Shown: one piece after another, positions 34,492-45,824 of the stretch
Layout: every line of letters begins with the position of its first letter
How positions within the stretch are numbered: position 1 is the first letter of the stretch
Origin: Myxococcales bacterium
GTDB lineage: Bacteria; Myxococcota_A; Polyangia; Polyangiales; Polyangiaceae
Direction: 5' to 3'
Assembly (NCBI GenBank): GCA_025359105.1
Contig: JANYHK010000106.1
Location: forward strand, 1-64,000
DNA length: 64,000 bases
Translations under genes and position numbers: made by a program
Notes under the pieces: generated by a model
The model's database searches: none
Told to the model about the DNA's origin: nothing
Seen by the model: only the letters and a program-made list of their open reading frames with translations

Positions 34492-37400
34492 ATGAAGATC
34501 AAGAAGCTCGAGCTGATCGGGTTCAAGTCGTTCGTCGACAAGACGGTCGTCCACTTCGATCACGACGTGCTGGGCATCGTCGGTCCCAACGGCTGCGGCA
34601 AGTCGAACATCGTCGACGCCATCCGCTGGTGCATGGGCGAGCAGAGCGCCAAGCACCTGCGCGGCCGCTCCATGGAAGACGTCATCTTCAACGGCTCCGA
34701 CACCCGCGCCGGCAACGAGTTCGCGGAGGTCACCCTCACCTTCGAGAACGACTCCGGGGACGTCCCCGTCGAGTACCGCGACTACCCCGAGATTGCCGTG
34801 ACGCGCCGCTTGAACCGCAGCGGCGACAGCGACTACCTGATCAACAAGACGCCGGTGCGCCTGAAGGACGTGACCGACCTCTTCCTCGGCACCGGCGCGG
34901 GGACCAAGGCGTACTCCATCGTCGAGCAGGGCAAGATCGGCCTCATCGTCACGGCCAAGCCCGAAGACCGCCGCCTCCTCATCGAGGAAGCCGCCGGCAT
35001 CACCAAGTTCAAGAGCAAGAAGAAGCAGGCCGAGCGCAAGATGGAGATGACGCAGCAGAACCTGCTGCGCGTCGGCGACATCATCGCGGAGATCGAGCGC
35101 AACCTCGGCTCGCTCAAGCGCCAGGCCGCCAAGGCCGAGCGCTACGTCTCGTACAGGAACGAGCTCGAGGATCTACAGCTCCACGAGGCGTCGCACCGGT
35201 ACCTCGAGCTCATCGGCTGGACCAAGCTCTACGACGGCGAGGTCGGGCGCCTCACTCTCGAGAGCGACCAGGCGAAGAGCGATCTCGCCGCGCGCGAGGC
35301 CGAGCTCGAGACCGTGCGCCTCGACGCGCACGTCGCCGAGGAGGCGCTCGAGCAAGCGCAGACCGCCCACTTCGGCGCAGAGAACGAGGTCCGCGCCGAG
35401 GAAGCCCAGCTCGCGCGCGCGCACGACAAGATCCAGGCGATCCGCCAGCGCGAAGAGGCGGCGACCCTCGAGGTGCGCGAGATCGAAGAGCAGCGTCGGC
35501 TCCTCGTCGCCGAGCAGGAAGGCGTCCGCGGTCAGGTCGCGATCCTGGCGGACGACGAGGCACACCAGGCCGAGTCGCAGGCCGCCTGCGAAGCGCGCTT
35601 CTCCGAGCTGCACGGCGAGCACGAGCGGGCCAGTCAGCACGCCTTCGAGCTGCGGCAGGCGCTCGGTAAGGCCAACAGCGACATCGCGGCGTGCGAGGCG
35701 AAGCTCGCGGGCTTCGAGCGCCGCCGCAACGAGATGCAGACGCGGCTCGAGAAGCTCGAGGCCGAGCGCGAGGATCTGGTCACCGGCGAGATCGAGCTCG
35801 TCGCCAAGGGCGAGCAGCTCACGCGCGACGTCGAAGATCTGCGCGCCGGCAAGGTGATGAGCGCCGAGGAGAAGCAGCGCCACGAAGAGACGCTGGCGAC
35901 GCTCCGGCACGACATCATCGCGAGCGAGCGCTCGCTCGACGAGGCGAAGGGCGAGCTCACGCGCAAGCGTTCGCGCCTCCACGCGCTCAGCGAGATGCAG
36001 GCGCGGCTCGAAGGGGTCGGCGTCGGCGTTAAGGCGCTCGTCGCGACGAAGGACGAGACCCTCTGCGGCCTCGTGGCCGATCGTGTCGAGGCGCCGCACG
36101 AGCTGACGCCTGCGCTCGCGGGCCTCCTCGGCGCGCGGCTGCAGGACGTGGTCGTGAAGGACCTCGACCGCGGCCTCGCCTTGCTCGACCGGCTGGCGGT
36201 GGAGAAGCGCGGCCGCGCCGCCGTCATCCCGCTCCACCCCTGCTACGTCGCCGGCAAGCACGGCGTCCTTCCGCCGGTGGACGGCGTGCTCGGCAAGCTG
36301 GTGGAGCAGCTCCGCTACGCGCCGGAGGACGAGACGCTCATCCACGCCCTCGTCGGCGACGCCATCGTCGTCCGCGACGTCGAGGTCGCGCGCGCCGTTC
36401 GCGCCGCCGTGCACGACGCGTGCGTCGTGACCCTGGACGGCACCGTCCTCTTCCCCGACGGCCGCATCGCCGGCGGCACGGGCGAGGAGCTCGCTGCCGG
36501 CATGCTCGAGAGCAAGCGCGAGACGCGTGAGCTCGGCGAAGAGGTGGAGCGGCTCGATCTCGTCGTCACCGAGCGCCTCGGCGCGCACCAGGCCCTCCGC
36601 GGCAAGATCGCCGAGACCCAGGCGGCCCTCGATCACGCTCGCCAGGCCGCGCACCAGGGCGAGCTCGCGCTCGTCCACGCGGAGAAGGATCTGAGGTCCA
36701 CCGAGGCGCAGCTCGAGGCGGCGCGCAAGCGCCTGGGCACGCTCGCCGCGGAGTCCGAGGAGCTCGGCGTGGCGCTGGGCGAAGCCGGCGCAGAGCGTGA
36801 CGACGCCCAGCGCGTCCTCGACGAGGCGCGCGCCATCCTGGCCGACGTCACCGGCAAGGTCGGAGAGGCCGAGTCGCTCGCGAACGCGTGGCGGTTGCAG
36901 GTCGACGAGCAACGCCAGCGCGTCGTGGAGCAGAAGGTCCACGTCGCCGGCACGCGCGAGAAGCTCACCGCGGCGCGCGGGACCCTCACGCGCCTGCAGC
37001 GCAGCACCGACGAGCTCGGAGAGCGCGCCCGTCGCCTCGACGACGAGCTGGAGAACGGCGCCCGCTCGCTGGGCGAGACCGCCGCGCTCATGGTCGCACA
37101 CAAGGAGAAGCTCGGTCTCGCGCTCGACACCGCGCGCGCCGCCGAGGCCGTCCTCGCCGAGACGCGCACGACGTTCGACCGGCACCGGACCGATCTCAAC
37201 GAGCGCGCGGTGGGGCTCAAGGATCTCCGTACCCGCGCCGAGGACGCGCGCGAGGCGCTCGGGACCAACGAGATGGCGCTCCGCGAGAAGATCATCGCGC
37301 TGCAGCACTTGCTCGAGACGGTGGCCGAGCGCTTCCGCGGCCTCCACCTGCCGCGCGTCGTCGGCGACTACCACCTGCGCACGGCCCCCGACGACGCGCT

Positions 37401-38127
37401 CAGCAGCCGCATCCACGAGCTCGCGCAGCTCATCGAGCGCATGGGCAGCGTCAACCTCGACGCGATGCGCGAGCACGAGGAGGCGGAGAAGCGCTACGCC
37501 TTCTACACCGAGCAGAAGGCCGATCTGGACAAGGCGCTCGCCGATTTGAACCGCGCCATCCAGCACATGAACAAGGAATCGAAGAAGCTCTTCCAGGAGA
37601 CCTTCGAGGCCGTGAACCTCAAGTTCCAGGAGATCTTCCCGCGGATGTTCCGCGGCGGGCGCGCGTCGCTTCGGCTCACGAACCCCGACGACATGCTGGA
37701 GACCGGCATCGACATCCTCGCCCAGCCGCCGGGCAAGAAGCTCAGCTCGATCGAGCTCATGAGCGGCGGCGAGAAGGCGCTCACCGCAGTCAGCCTCATC
37801 TTCGCCATCTTCCAGATCAAGCCCTCGCCCTTCTGCATCCTGGACGAGGTCGATGCCCCGCTCGACGAGGCGAATGTTGCAAGATACAACGAGCTGATCC
37901 GGTCGATGACCGACCGGTCGCAGTTCATCCTCATCACGCACATCAAGCGCACGATGCAGATGGTCGACGTGCTCTACGGCGTGACGATGCAGGAGTCCGG
38001 CGTCTCTCGACTCGTCAGCGTGAAGCTCAACGAGGCGGCGGAGAAGAAGAAGCCGGTGCCCCTGATCGCCGCGTCGCCCGCGCCGGCTCTCGAAGCCGAA
38101 GCCGAGGCGGAGGTCGCCGTCGCCTGA
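34492..38127 (+). CDS. smc: chromosome segregation protein SMC
   Basis: 1211-aa condensin ATPase for chromosome organisation. Walker A GPNGCGKSN at residues 31-39 follows the typical KIKKLELIGFKSF start. There are two long coiled-coil arms with a hinge at about residues 505-660 (GVGVGVKALVATKDETLCG; APEDETLIHALVGDAIVV). The C-terminal head has the ABC signature LMSGGEKALTA (about 1089) and Walker B FCILDEVDAPLDEANV. ATG 34492 is preceded by GGGAG. A short Ala/Glu tail follows the head. Single-gene unit with a repeat-rich upstream region. Confidence 0.97.
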   Translation: MKIKKLELIGFKSFVDKTVVHFDHDVLGIVGPNGCGKSNIVDAIRWCMGEQSAKHLRGRSMEDVIFNGSDTRAGNEFAEVTLTFENDSGDVPVEYRDYPEIAVTRRLNRSGDSDYLINKTPVRLKDVTDLFLGTGAGTKAYSIVEQGKIGLIVTAKPEDRRLLIEEAAGITKFKSKKKQAERKMEMTQQNLLRVGDIIAEIERNLGSLKRQAAKAERYVSYRNELEDLQLHEASHRYLELIGWTKLYDGEVGRLTLESDQAKSDLAAREAELETVRLDAHVAEEALEQAQTAHFGAENEVRAEEAQLARAHDKIQAIRQREEAATLEVREIEEQRRLLVAEQEGVRGQVAILADDEAHQAESQAACEARFSELHGEHERASQHAFELRQALGKANSDIAACEAKLAGFERRRNEMQTRLEKLEAEREDLVTGEIELVAKGEQLTRDVEDLRAGKVMSAEEKQRHEETLATLRHDIIASERSLDEAKGELTRKRSRLHALSEMQARLEGVGVGVKALVATKDETLCGLVADRVEAPHELTPALAGLLGARLQDVVVKDLDRGLALLDRLAVEKRGRAAVIPLHPCYVAGKHGVLPPVDGVLGKLVEQLRYAPEDETLIHALVGDAIVVRDVEVARAVRAAVHDACVVTLDGTVLFPDGRIAGGTGEELAAGMLESKRETRELGEEVERLDLVVTERLGAHQALRGKIAETQAALDHARQAAHQGELALVHAEKDLRSTEAQLEAARKRLGTLAAESEELGVALGEAGAERDDAQRVLDEARAILADVTGKVGEAESLANAWRLQVDEQRQRVVEQKVHVAGTREKLTAARGTLTRLQRSTDELGERARRLDDELENGARSLGETAALMVAHKEKLGLALDTARAAEAVLAETRTTFDRHRTDLNERAVGLKDLRTRAEDAREALGTNEMALREKIIALQHLLETVAERFRGLHLPRVVGDYHLRTAPDDALSSRIHELAQLIERMGSVNLDAMREHEEAEKRYAFYTEQKADLDKALADLNRAIQHMNKESKKLFQETFEAVNLKFQEIFPRMFRGGRASLRLTNPDDMLETGIDILAQPPGKKLSSIELMSGGEKALTAVSLIFAIFQIKPSPFCILDEVDAPLDEANVARYNELIRSMTDRSQFILITHIKRTMQMVDVLYGVTMQESGVSRLVSVKLNEAAEKKKPVPLIAASPAPALEAEAEAEVAVA

Positions 38128-38157
38128 CCGCGGGGCGGCTCCCGTCGAGGGGAAAGC

Positions 38158-39129
38158 CTACGCGACGCAGATCCGGTTGCGGCCCTGGCGCTTCGCCTCG
38201 TACATCGCGAGATCGGCGCGGAGCTCGAGGGCCTCTGCGCTCTCCTTGCCATCCCAGTTGGCGACGCCGATGCTCGCGGTCTGCGTGAGCTTCTGACCCG
38301 GCGCGACCTCGAAGGGCTCGCTTTCGAGCGACTCTTTGATGCGCGCCGCGGTCGCGAGCCCCTGATGCTCGTCGCTGACCGCGGGCATGATGAGGACGAA
38401 CTCCTCGCCCCCGCGCCGGACGAGCACGTCCGGCTTTCGGACTTTTGCGCGGACGCGGTCCGCGAAGAGGCGCAGGATGCGATCGCCAAAGGCGTGGCCG
38501 TGGGCGTCGTTGACCTGCTTGAAGTGGTCGAGGTCGAGCAGCAGGATGCAGACGGTGCCGTTCGACCGGCGCGCGCGCTCGATCTCTTCGTTCAGGCGCG
38601 GGACGAGGTAGCGGTGGTTGTAGGCGAGTGTCATGTCATCGTACAGCGCGAGGCGCTTGAGCCGTGCGCGCTCGACGGGCGACACCGAGCAGTTCGCGAG
38701 CAGGCGTACGAGGAGCTGCTGGTAGGGCCCGAACGCCCGAAGCTGCGGGGACGATACGCTGATGACGCCGATGACCTCGCCGCTCGACCAAAGGGGCTCG
38801 GCGATCATCGACGCGAGGACGAAGCCTTGACCGGAGTGGACGACGAAGCGCTCGTCGGCGTTCACGTCGTCGACGAGCGCGCCCTCGCCGTGCTCGACGA
38901 CCCAGCCGATGATGCCCTCTCCCTTCTTGAACGCGAGCGGACGCGCGCCGGGGGCGCTGCCGGCGCGCGCGCCCGCGAGGAGCGTGTCGCGCGTCGCGTC
39001 GAGGAGCCGAATGGATGCGTGATCGGCGCCGACGAGGCTCACGGCGGCCTGGGTCACGAGCTGCAGCGACTCCTCGAGGGGCCGCTCCACGGTGAGCTCC
39101 TTGGTGAGGTCGAGGAGGACCTCGATCAT
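38158..39129 (-). CDS. GAF-GGDEF diguanylate cyclase
   Basis: About 323 aa. A GAF sensor domain (residues about 10-155; for example GEGIIGWVVEHGEG, VNADERFVVHSG) is followed by a GGDEF domain (about 165-320) with VRRGGEEFVL as the active half-site, DLDHFKQVNDAHGHAFGD for metal binding, and RKPD five residues ahead as an RxxD inhibitory site. It should make c-di-GMP with product inhibition. The frame is open to 39261, but ATG 39129 (MIEVLLDL) fits the domain start and leaves a promoter with direct repeats; a TTG at 39162 is an alternative. Confidence 0.9.
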   Translation of the reverse strand: MIEVLLDLTKELTVERPLEESLQLVTQAAVSLVGADHASIRLLDATRDTLLAGARAGSAPGARPLAFKKGEGIIGWVVEHGEGALVDDVNADERFVVHSGQGFVLASMIAEPLWSSGEVIGVISVSSPQLRAFGPYQQLLVRLLANCSVSPVERARLKRLALYDDMTLAYNHRYLVPRLNEEIERARRSNGTVCILLLDLDHFKQVNDAHGHAFGDRILRLFADRVRAKVRKPDVLVRRGGEEFVLIMPAVSDEHQGLATAARIKESLESEPFEVAPGQKLTQTASIGVANWDGKESAEALELRADLAMYEAKRQGRNRICVA

Positions 39130-39209
39130 GCGGCGCGGATCGAAGGAGGGAGGGGTCGTCAACGGATCTGCCTGACGTGTACTCTGGCGTGACTCGGCCT
39201 CGGGCGCCA

Positions 39210-39229
39210 AAAGTAGCGTCAAAGTAGCG
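39210..39229. promoter_or_regulatory. 11-bp-phased direct repeat upstream of the diguanylate cyclase
   Basis: AAAGTAGCG occurs at 39210-39218 and again at 39221-39229, one helical turn apart, about 80-100 bp before the cyclase start and just after the dnaE2 stop. It resembles tandem regulator half-sites. Confidence 0.4.
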
Positions 39230-39247
39230 CCTAACCTTCGGCCGGCG

Positions 39248-42430
<3,183 letters not shown>

Positions 42431-42432
42431 AT

Positions 42433-42450
42433 ACTGAACATAATATCAGT
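42433..42450. promoter_or_regulatory. LexA-type operator of dnaE2
   Basis: ACTGAACATAATATCAGT, within the larger palindrome 42431-42452 (ATACTGA...TCAGTAT). Read on the minus strand it contains CTGATATTATGTTCAG, close to the Myxococcus LexA box (CTRHAMRYBYGTTCAGS), and a GATATT -10-like element. 16 of 18 bases match the imuA operator. It ends two bases before the dnaE2 start codon. Confidence 0.82.
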
Positions 42451-42534
42451 ATCGTCGTGACGCAAGGTTCGAGAGCCGTGATCCACGACGGTTCCCTGGT
42501 CGCACCTCGTCTGGCGTCGTGCATTCTACGGGTC

Positions 42535-43371
42535 ATGGCTTCTCCCCTCGTATCGCCCGAAGAGCTGCGCGCGCGCCTGGGCGGCGTTCGCCTCCTCGAC
42601 GCCCGGCCCGGCCCCGACGCCTACGCCGCAGGGCACCTGCCCGGCGCGCTCCACGCCGATCTCGATCGCGATCTGAGCGCCGCACGGCGCGAGGGGCACG
42701 ATCCGGCGAACGGCGGCCGACACCCGCTCCCGTCGGCCGAAGCGTTCGCGCGGCAGCTCGGCGCGTGGGGCATCGGGCCGGACGACGACGTGGTCGTTTA
42801 CGACGCGGCCGGCGGGGCGAACGCCGCGTCGCGCGCGTGGTGGATGCTGCGCGCGCTCGGGCACACGCGCGTGCAGGTGCTCGACGGGGGCCTCGCCGGC
42901 GCGCTCGCCGCGGGGCTCGCGACCGAGACGCGCGCGGCCGAGGTGACGCCGAAGGCAGACCATCCGCAGCACGGCTGGATTCTGCCGACGGTCGATGCGA
43001 GCGCCGTCGATGCGCGGCGACAGTCACCGGCGTCGAAGGTGCTCGACGTGCGCAGCGGCGAGCGCTTTCGCGGCGAGAGCGAGCCGTTCGATCCGATCGC
43101 CGGACACATCCCCGGCGCGCGGAACGTTCCGTTCGCGGAGAACCTCGGGCCCGACGGGCGGTTCAAGCCGGCCGCGGTGCTCCGTGCGCTCTACGAGGAG
43201 CTGCTCGCGGGCGTCGATCCCACGAGCCTTACGGTGCACTGCGGCAGCGGCGTCACTGCGTGCCACACGCTGCTCGCCCTCGAGATCGCGGGACTCCCGG
43301 GCGCCGCGCTGTACGTCGGGAGCTGGAGCGAGTGGTGTCGCAGCGAGCGGCCGCAGGCGAAGGGCGCGTAG
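42535..43371 (+). CDS. sseA: 3-mercaptopyruvate/thiosulfate sulfurtransferase (double rhodanese)
   Basis: 278 aa with two rhodanese domains. The N-terminal inactive one (VRLLDARPGPDAYAAGHLPGA) is followed by the C-terminal active one with KVLDVRSGERFRG, GHIPGARNVPF and the active-site loop HCGSGVTACHT. CGSGVT is the loop typical of mercaptopyruvate sulfurtransferases. ATG 42535 starts the first domain. It is divergent from dnaE2 (104 bp) and convergent with imuB (2 bp), so it lies inside the mutasome cluster. Any link to DNA repair is unknown. Confidence 0.92.
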   Translation: MASPLVSPEELRARLGGVRLLDARPGPDAYAAGHLPGALHADLDRDLSAARREGHDPANGGRHPLPSAEAFARQLGAWGIGPDDDVVVYDAAGGANAASRAWWMLRALGHTRVQVLDGGLAGALAAGLATETRAAEVTPKADHPQHGWILPTVDASAVDARRQSPASKVLDVRSGERFRGESEPFDPIAGHIPGARNVPFAENLGPDGRFKPAAVLRALYEELLAGVDPTSLTVHCGSGVTACHTLLALEIAGLPGAALYVGSWSEWCRSERPQAKGA

Positions 43372-43373
43372 CG

Positions 43374-44984
43374 TCAGTCCACCCACCCGCGCAGCGCCAC
43401 GCTCGGCGGGTCGGTCGCCGTCGCGTCGGGTCCAGTACGCGCGATCTCGACCCACGCCGTCGCCCCCGCCGCTTCGAGCCACGCGTGACCGTAGTCGGTG
43501 CGGGCGAATCCCTTTTTCCACCACTCGACCGCCTCGAGGCGACGCGTGATCGTGACCCGCGGCGACGACGCGAGGAGCTTTCGCTGCGGGAGGATGCGCG
43601 TCGGCTCGACGGCGGCGCCCTCGAGCGAGGCGAGGCGCGGGGACTTCTCCGCGCGAACGCCGTACGGCAGGAGCACCGCGCGATCGAGCGGGGACCATCG
43701 GTTGGTGAGCGCGAGCCGGCCCACCGCCCCATTCCCCAGCTCCGCCACGAGCTCGGCGACGAGGCGCGGCAACGCGCGATCGGCGCGCGCTTCGGGGACG
43801 AACAGATCGAGCGCCTGCGCGCCGCGAGGGGCGAGCTCCGGCGCACGGAGCGCGGCGCCCAGCACGGGCGCGGTGACCGTGAACGACTCGAGCTTCGCGC
43901 GCAGGACGGCGAGCAGCTCGTCCTCGCGTACGAGCGGCACGGGGAGCGAGACGGCCACCGTACGGACGGGCGGACCGTCCTTCACGAGCGCGCGATCGAG
44001 CTTCAAGACGAGCTCCAGCCGTGTCGCACCTACCCCTCGCCCTTCGAGGCGCGCGGCGAGCATCGTCGACAGGCGTTTGGCGACGAAGACGAGCGCGTCG
44101 GTGCTCGTGATGCCGTACTCGAGGTCGACCTTCTCCTCCGGCACCTCGGGCGGGACGTACGGCGTGAGCGGCGCGCGATCGTCTCCGTCGAGGAGCGCGA
44201 GCACCTCCGCCGCGTTCGGGCCCAGGCGGACGCCGAGCCCCTTGCGCGGGAGCGCCTGCACATCGGCGATCCGCCGGAGGCCGGTGCTCGTGAGCCAGCG
44301 GAGCGTCTCGCCGTCCACCGGGAGCGCGGACACCGGCAGCGGCCCGAGTGCGCGCGCCCCTTGCCCGGGCGGCGCGAGCGTGACGTCCTCACGCGCGTAC
44401 CAGGCGAGCTGCGCAGCGATGCGCGGCCCGTCCGCCACTCCCACACGGCACGCGTGGCCGAGCGCACGCACGCGCGCGAAGAGGGTGCGGGCGAGCGCCT
44501 CTTCGCCACCATAGAGGTGCGCGCAACCGCTCGTGTCGACCCAGACGCAGTCGTCTGGTTTCGACCACGCTCGGGCAAGAGCCCGAGACGTGCCGTCTTG
44601 TTTCGACCACGCTCGGGCAGGAGCCCGAGACGTGCCGTCTTGCGAGGACATCGACGTCGTCGCCCCGAACGAGAGGAGCGCCTCCGCCAGGCGCGCGAGC
44701 GCCGCGGTCACCGATCCCTCGTGCACCACGCGCACCGACAGCGTCGCGGCGCGCGCGCGTGCGGCGGCGATCGTGTGCCCCGGTCGAACGCCGAGCGCGT
44801 ACGCCTCCGGCGAGACCTCGTCGAGCCGGGTGTTTCCGAGGAGCGAGCGCTCGTCCTTCACCGCCCCGCCGGCCCGCGCGACGACGATCGCGATCGCGCC
44901 GTCGCCCGACGCGAGCGAGGCGTCATGGTCGCGCGCGAGCTCGAGGCGCACCCGCGGCAGGACGACAGCGAGGATCCGCCTCAC
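43374..44984 (-). CDS. imuB: ImuB, Y-family polymerase-like mutasome subunit
   Basis: 536-aa Y-family fold protein that bridges DnaE2 and the beta clamp in other bacteria. The first strand reads ILAVVLPRVRLELA, without the catalytic DMD, and the second acidic motif is VDTSGCAHLYGG, so it is a pseudo-polymerase like mycobacterial ImuB. HhH-type (RIADVQALPRKGLGVRLG) and little-finger regions follow. Before VDTSGC there is a tandem 14-residue insertion (DGTSRAxARAWSKQ twice) encoded by 42-bp palindromic units at 44559-44642. The GTG at 44984 overlaps the imuA stop (GTGA). Confidence 0.93.
   Translation of the reverse strand: MRRILAVVLPRVRLELARDHDASLASGDGAIAIVVARAGGAVKDERSLLGNTRLDEVSPEAYALGVRPGHTIAAARARAATLSVRVVHEGSVTAALARLAEALLSFGATTSMSSQDGTSRAPARAWSKQDGTSRALARAWSKPDDCVWVDTSGCAHLYGGEEALARTLFARVRALGHACRVGVADGPRIAAQLAWYAREDVTLAPPGQGARALGPLPVSALPVDGETLRWLTSTGLRRIADVQALPRKGLGVRLGPNAAEVLALLDGDDRAPLTPYVPPEVPEEKVDLEYGITSTDALVFVAKRLSTMLAARLEGRGVGATRLELVLKLDRALVKDGPPVRTVAVSLPVPLVREDELLAVLRAKLESFTVTAPVLGAALRAPELAPRGAQALDLFVPEARADRALPRLVAELVAELGNGAVGRLALTNRWSPLDRAVLLPYGVRAEKSPRLASLEGAAVEPTRILPQRKLLASSPRVTITRRLEAVEWWKKGFARTDYGHAWLEAAGATAWVEIARTGPDATATDPPSVALRGWVD
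44559..44642. repeat. tandem 42-bp palindromic insertion in imuB
   Basis: Two copies, 44559-44600 and 44601-44642, differ at one base. Each contains CTCGGGC-N4-GCCCGAG, a perfect 7-bp stem. Because 42 is divisible by three, the insertion adds 28 residues in frame, between the palm strand and the VDTSGC strand of ImuB. Confidence 0.8.
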
Positions 44985-45769
44985 GAGCCGATCCCGAGCC
45001 GCCGCCCGTCGCCGCCCGGCCCCGACCCAGCCCCCGGCCCCACACCCCAGCCCAGCGTCTTCTTGAGCCCGACGCGCCCGCGTCTGTCCTTCGCGACGCG
45101 CACGGTGAGGCTCTCGGGTCCGCGCTCCAGCTCGAGCCGCAGCGCCACCGGCCACTGCGCGCGCCGCGGCTGATCCCGATCGGTGATCAAGATGACGCGC
45201 GCGCCCCCCTCCTCCGCGAGGATCGCGAGCTTTCGCACGATCACCTCCGGCTCGACCGCCCGCCGCCGATGTTCCCCGACCCCCTCTCCGGGTAGCGACC
45301 CACGGGAGCGTAGGGGCGGAGCCCCTCGGAGCCCGCCGCAGGCGCAGGCGTCCATGTCGATGACGAGGACGTCTAAGGCGCGCGCGGCGGCGACCTTCAC
45401 GGCGATGCGTCCGAGCTCCGCGCGCGGTGGGCGGACGACGAGCAGGCGCGCGAGGTCCACCCCTGCGCGCGCGAGCCCCGGCGCGTAGAGCGTGCCTTCC
45501 GGATCGAGCCACGCGCACCACGCGCGCGGATCCTTCTCTTGCGCCGCGCGCACGGCGGCGATGGCCACGCTCGTCGCCCCGCCGAGCGCGCGCGGGGCGG
45601 CGAGCTCGATCACCCCTCGCGGCAACCCGCCGTCAGGGAGCGCGTCGTCGAGCGCGCCGCCGAGCAGGAGCGGCGCGGCCTCCCGCGAGTGCAACAGCGA
45701 GGCGATCTCGGACGCGTGCGAGACACGCGTGCCGAGCGAGGCGAGGAGGATGTCGAGGGCGGCCGCCAT
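44981..45769 (-). CDS. imuA: ImuA, RecA-like mutasome subunit
   Basis: 262-aa RecA/SulA-like protein encoded with ImuB for damage-induced mutagenesis. Family phrases: LLLGGALDDALPDGGLPRGVIELAAPRALGGATSVAIAAV and AWLDPEGTLYAPGLARAGVDLARLLVVRP, with VRVAKDRRG near the C-terminus. No complete Walker A is present, as usual. A basic/Pro stretch after IDMDACACGG (about 27 residues, DNA about 45260-45340) looks inserted relative to the fold. ATG 45769 lies three bases from a LexA palindrome, so the message may be leaderless. Confidence 0.9.
   Translation of the reverse strand: MAAALDILLASLGTRVSHASEIASLLHSREAAPLLLGGALDDALPDGGLPRGVIELAAPRALGGATSVAIAAVRAAQEKDPRAWCAWLDPEGTLYAPGLARAGVDLARLLVVRPPRAELGRIAVKVAAARALDVLVIDMDACACGGLRGAPPLRSRGSLPGEGVGEHRRRAVEPEVIVRKLAILAEEGGARVILITDRDQPRRAQWPVALRLELERGPESLTVRVAKDRRGRVGLKKTLGWGVGPGAGSGPGGDGRRLGIGS
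45312..45326. repeat. palindrome within an imuA insertion
   Basis: AGGGGC-GGA-GCCCCT, a 6-bp perfect stem in DNA coding for an apparently inserted Arg/Pro-rich segment of ImuA. The type is common as an extragenic palindrome in GC-rich bacteria (general knowledge); here it is intragenic. Confidence 0.5.
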
Positions 45770-45772
45770 GGT

Positions 45773-45790
45773 ACTGAACAAATTATCAGT
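45773..45790. promoter_or_regulatory. LexA-type operator of imuAB
   Basis: ACTGAACAAATTATCAGT, minus-strand CTGATAATTTGTTCAG with GATAAT as a possible -10. It matches the dnaE2 operator at 16 of 18 positions and lies three bases upstream of the imuA ATG. Confidence 0.82.
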
Positions 45791-45824
45791 ACTCGGGCCC
45801 TCGCGCAAGCTGCGCGCGGTCGAT

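Noticed and set aside
44559-44642. Insertion sequence fragment in imuB
   Set aside because: No transposase coding or target duplication; the 42-bp palindromic units fit a small palindromic element better.
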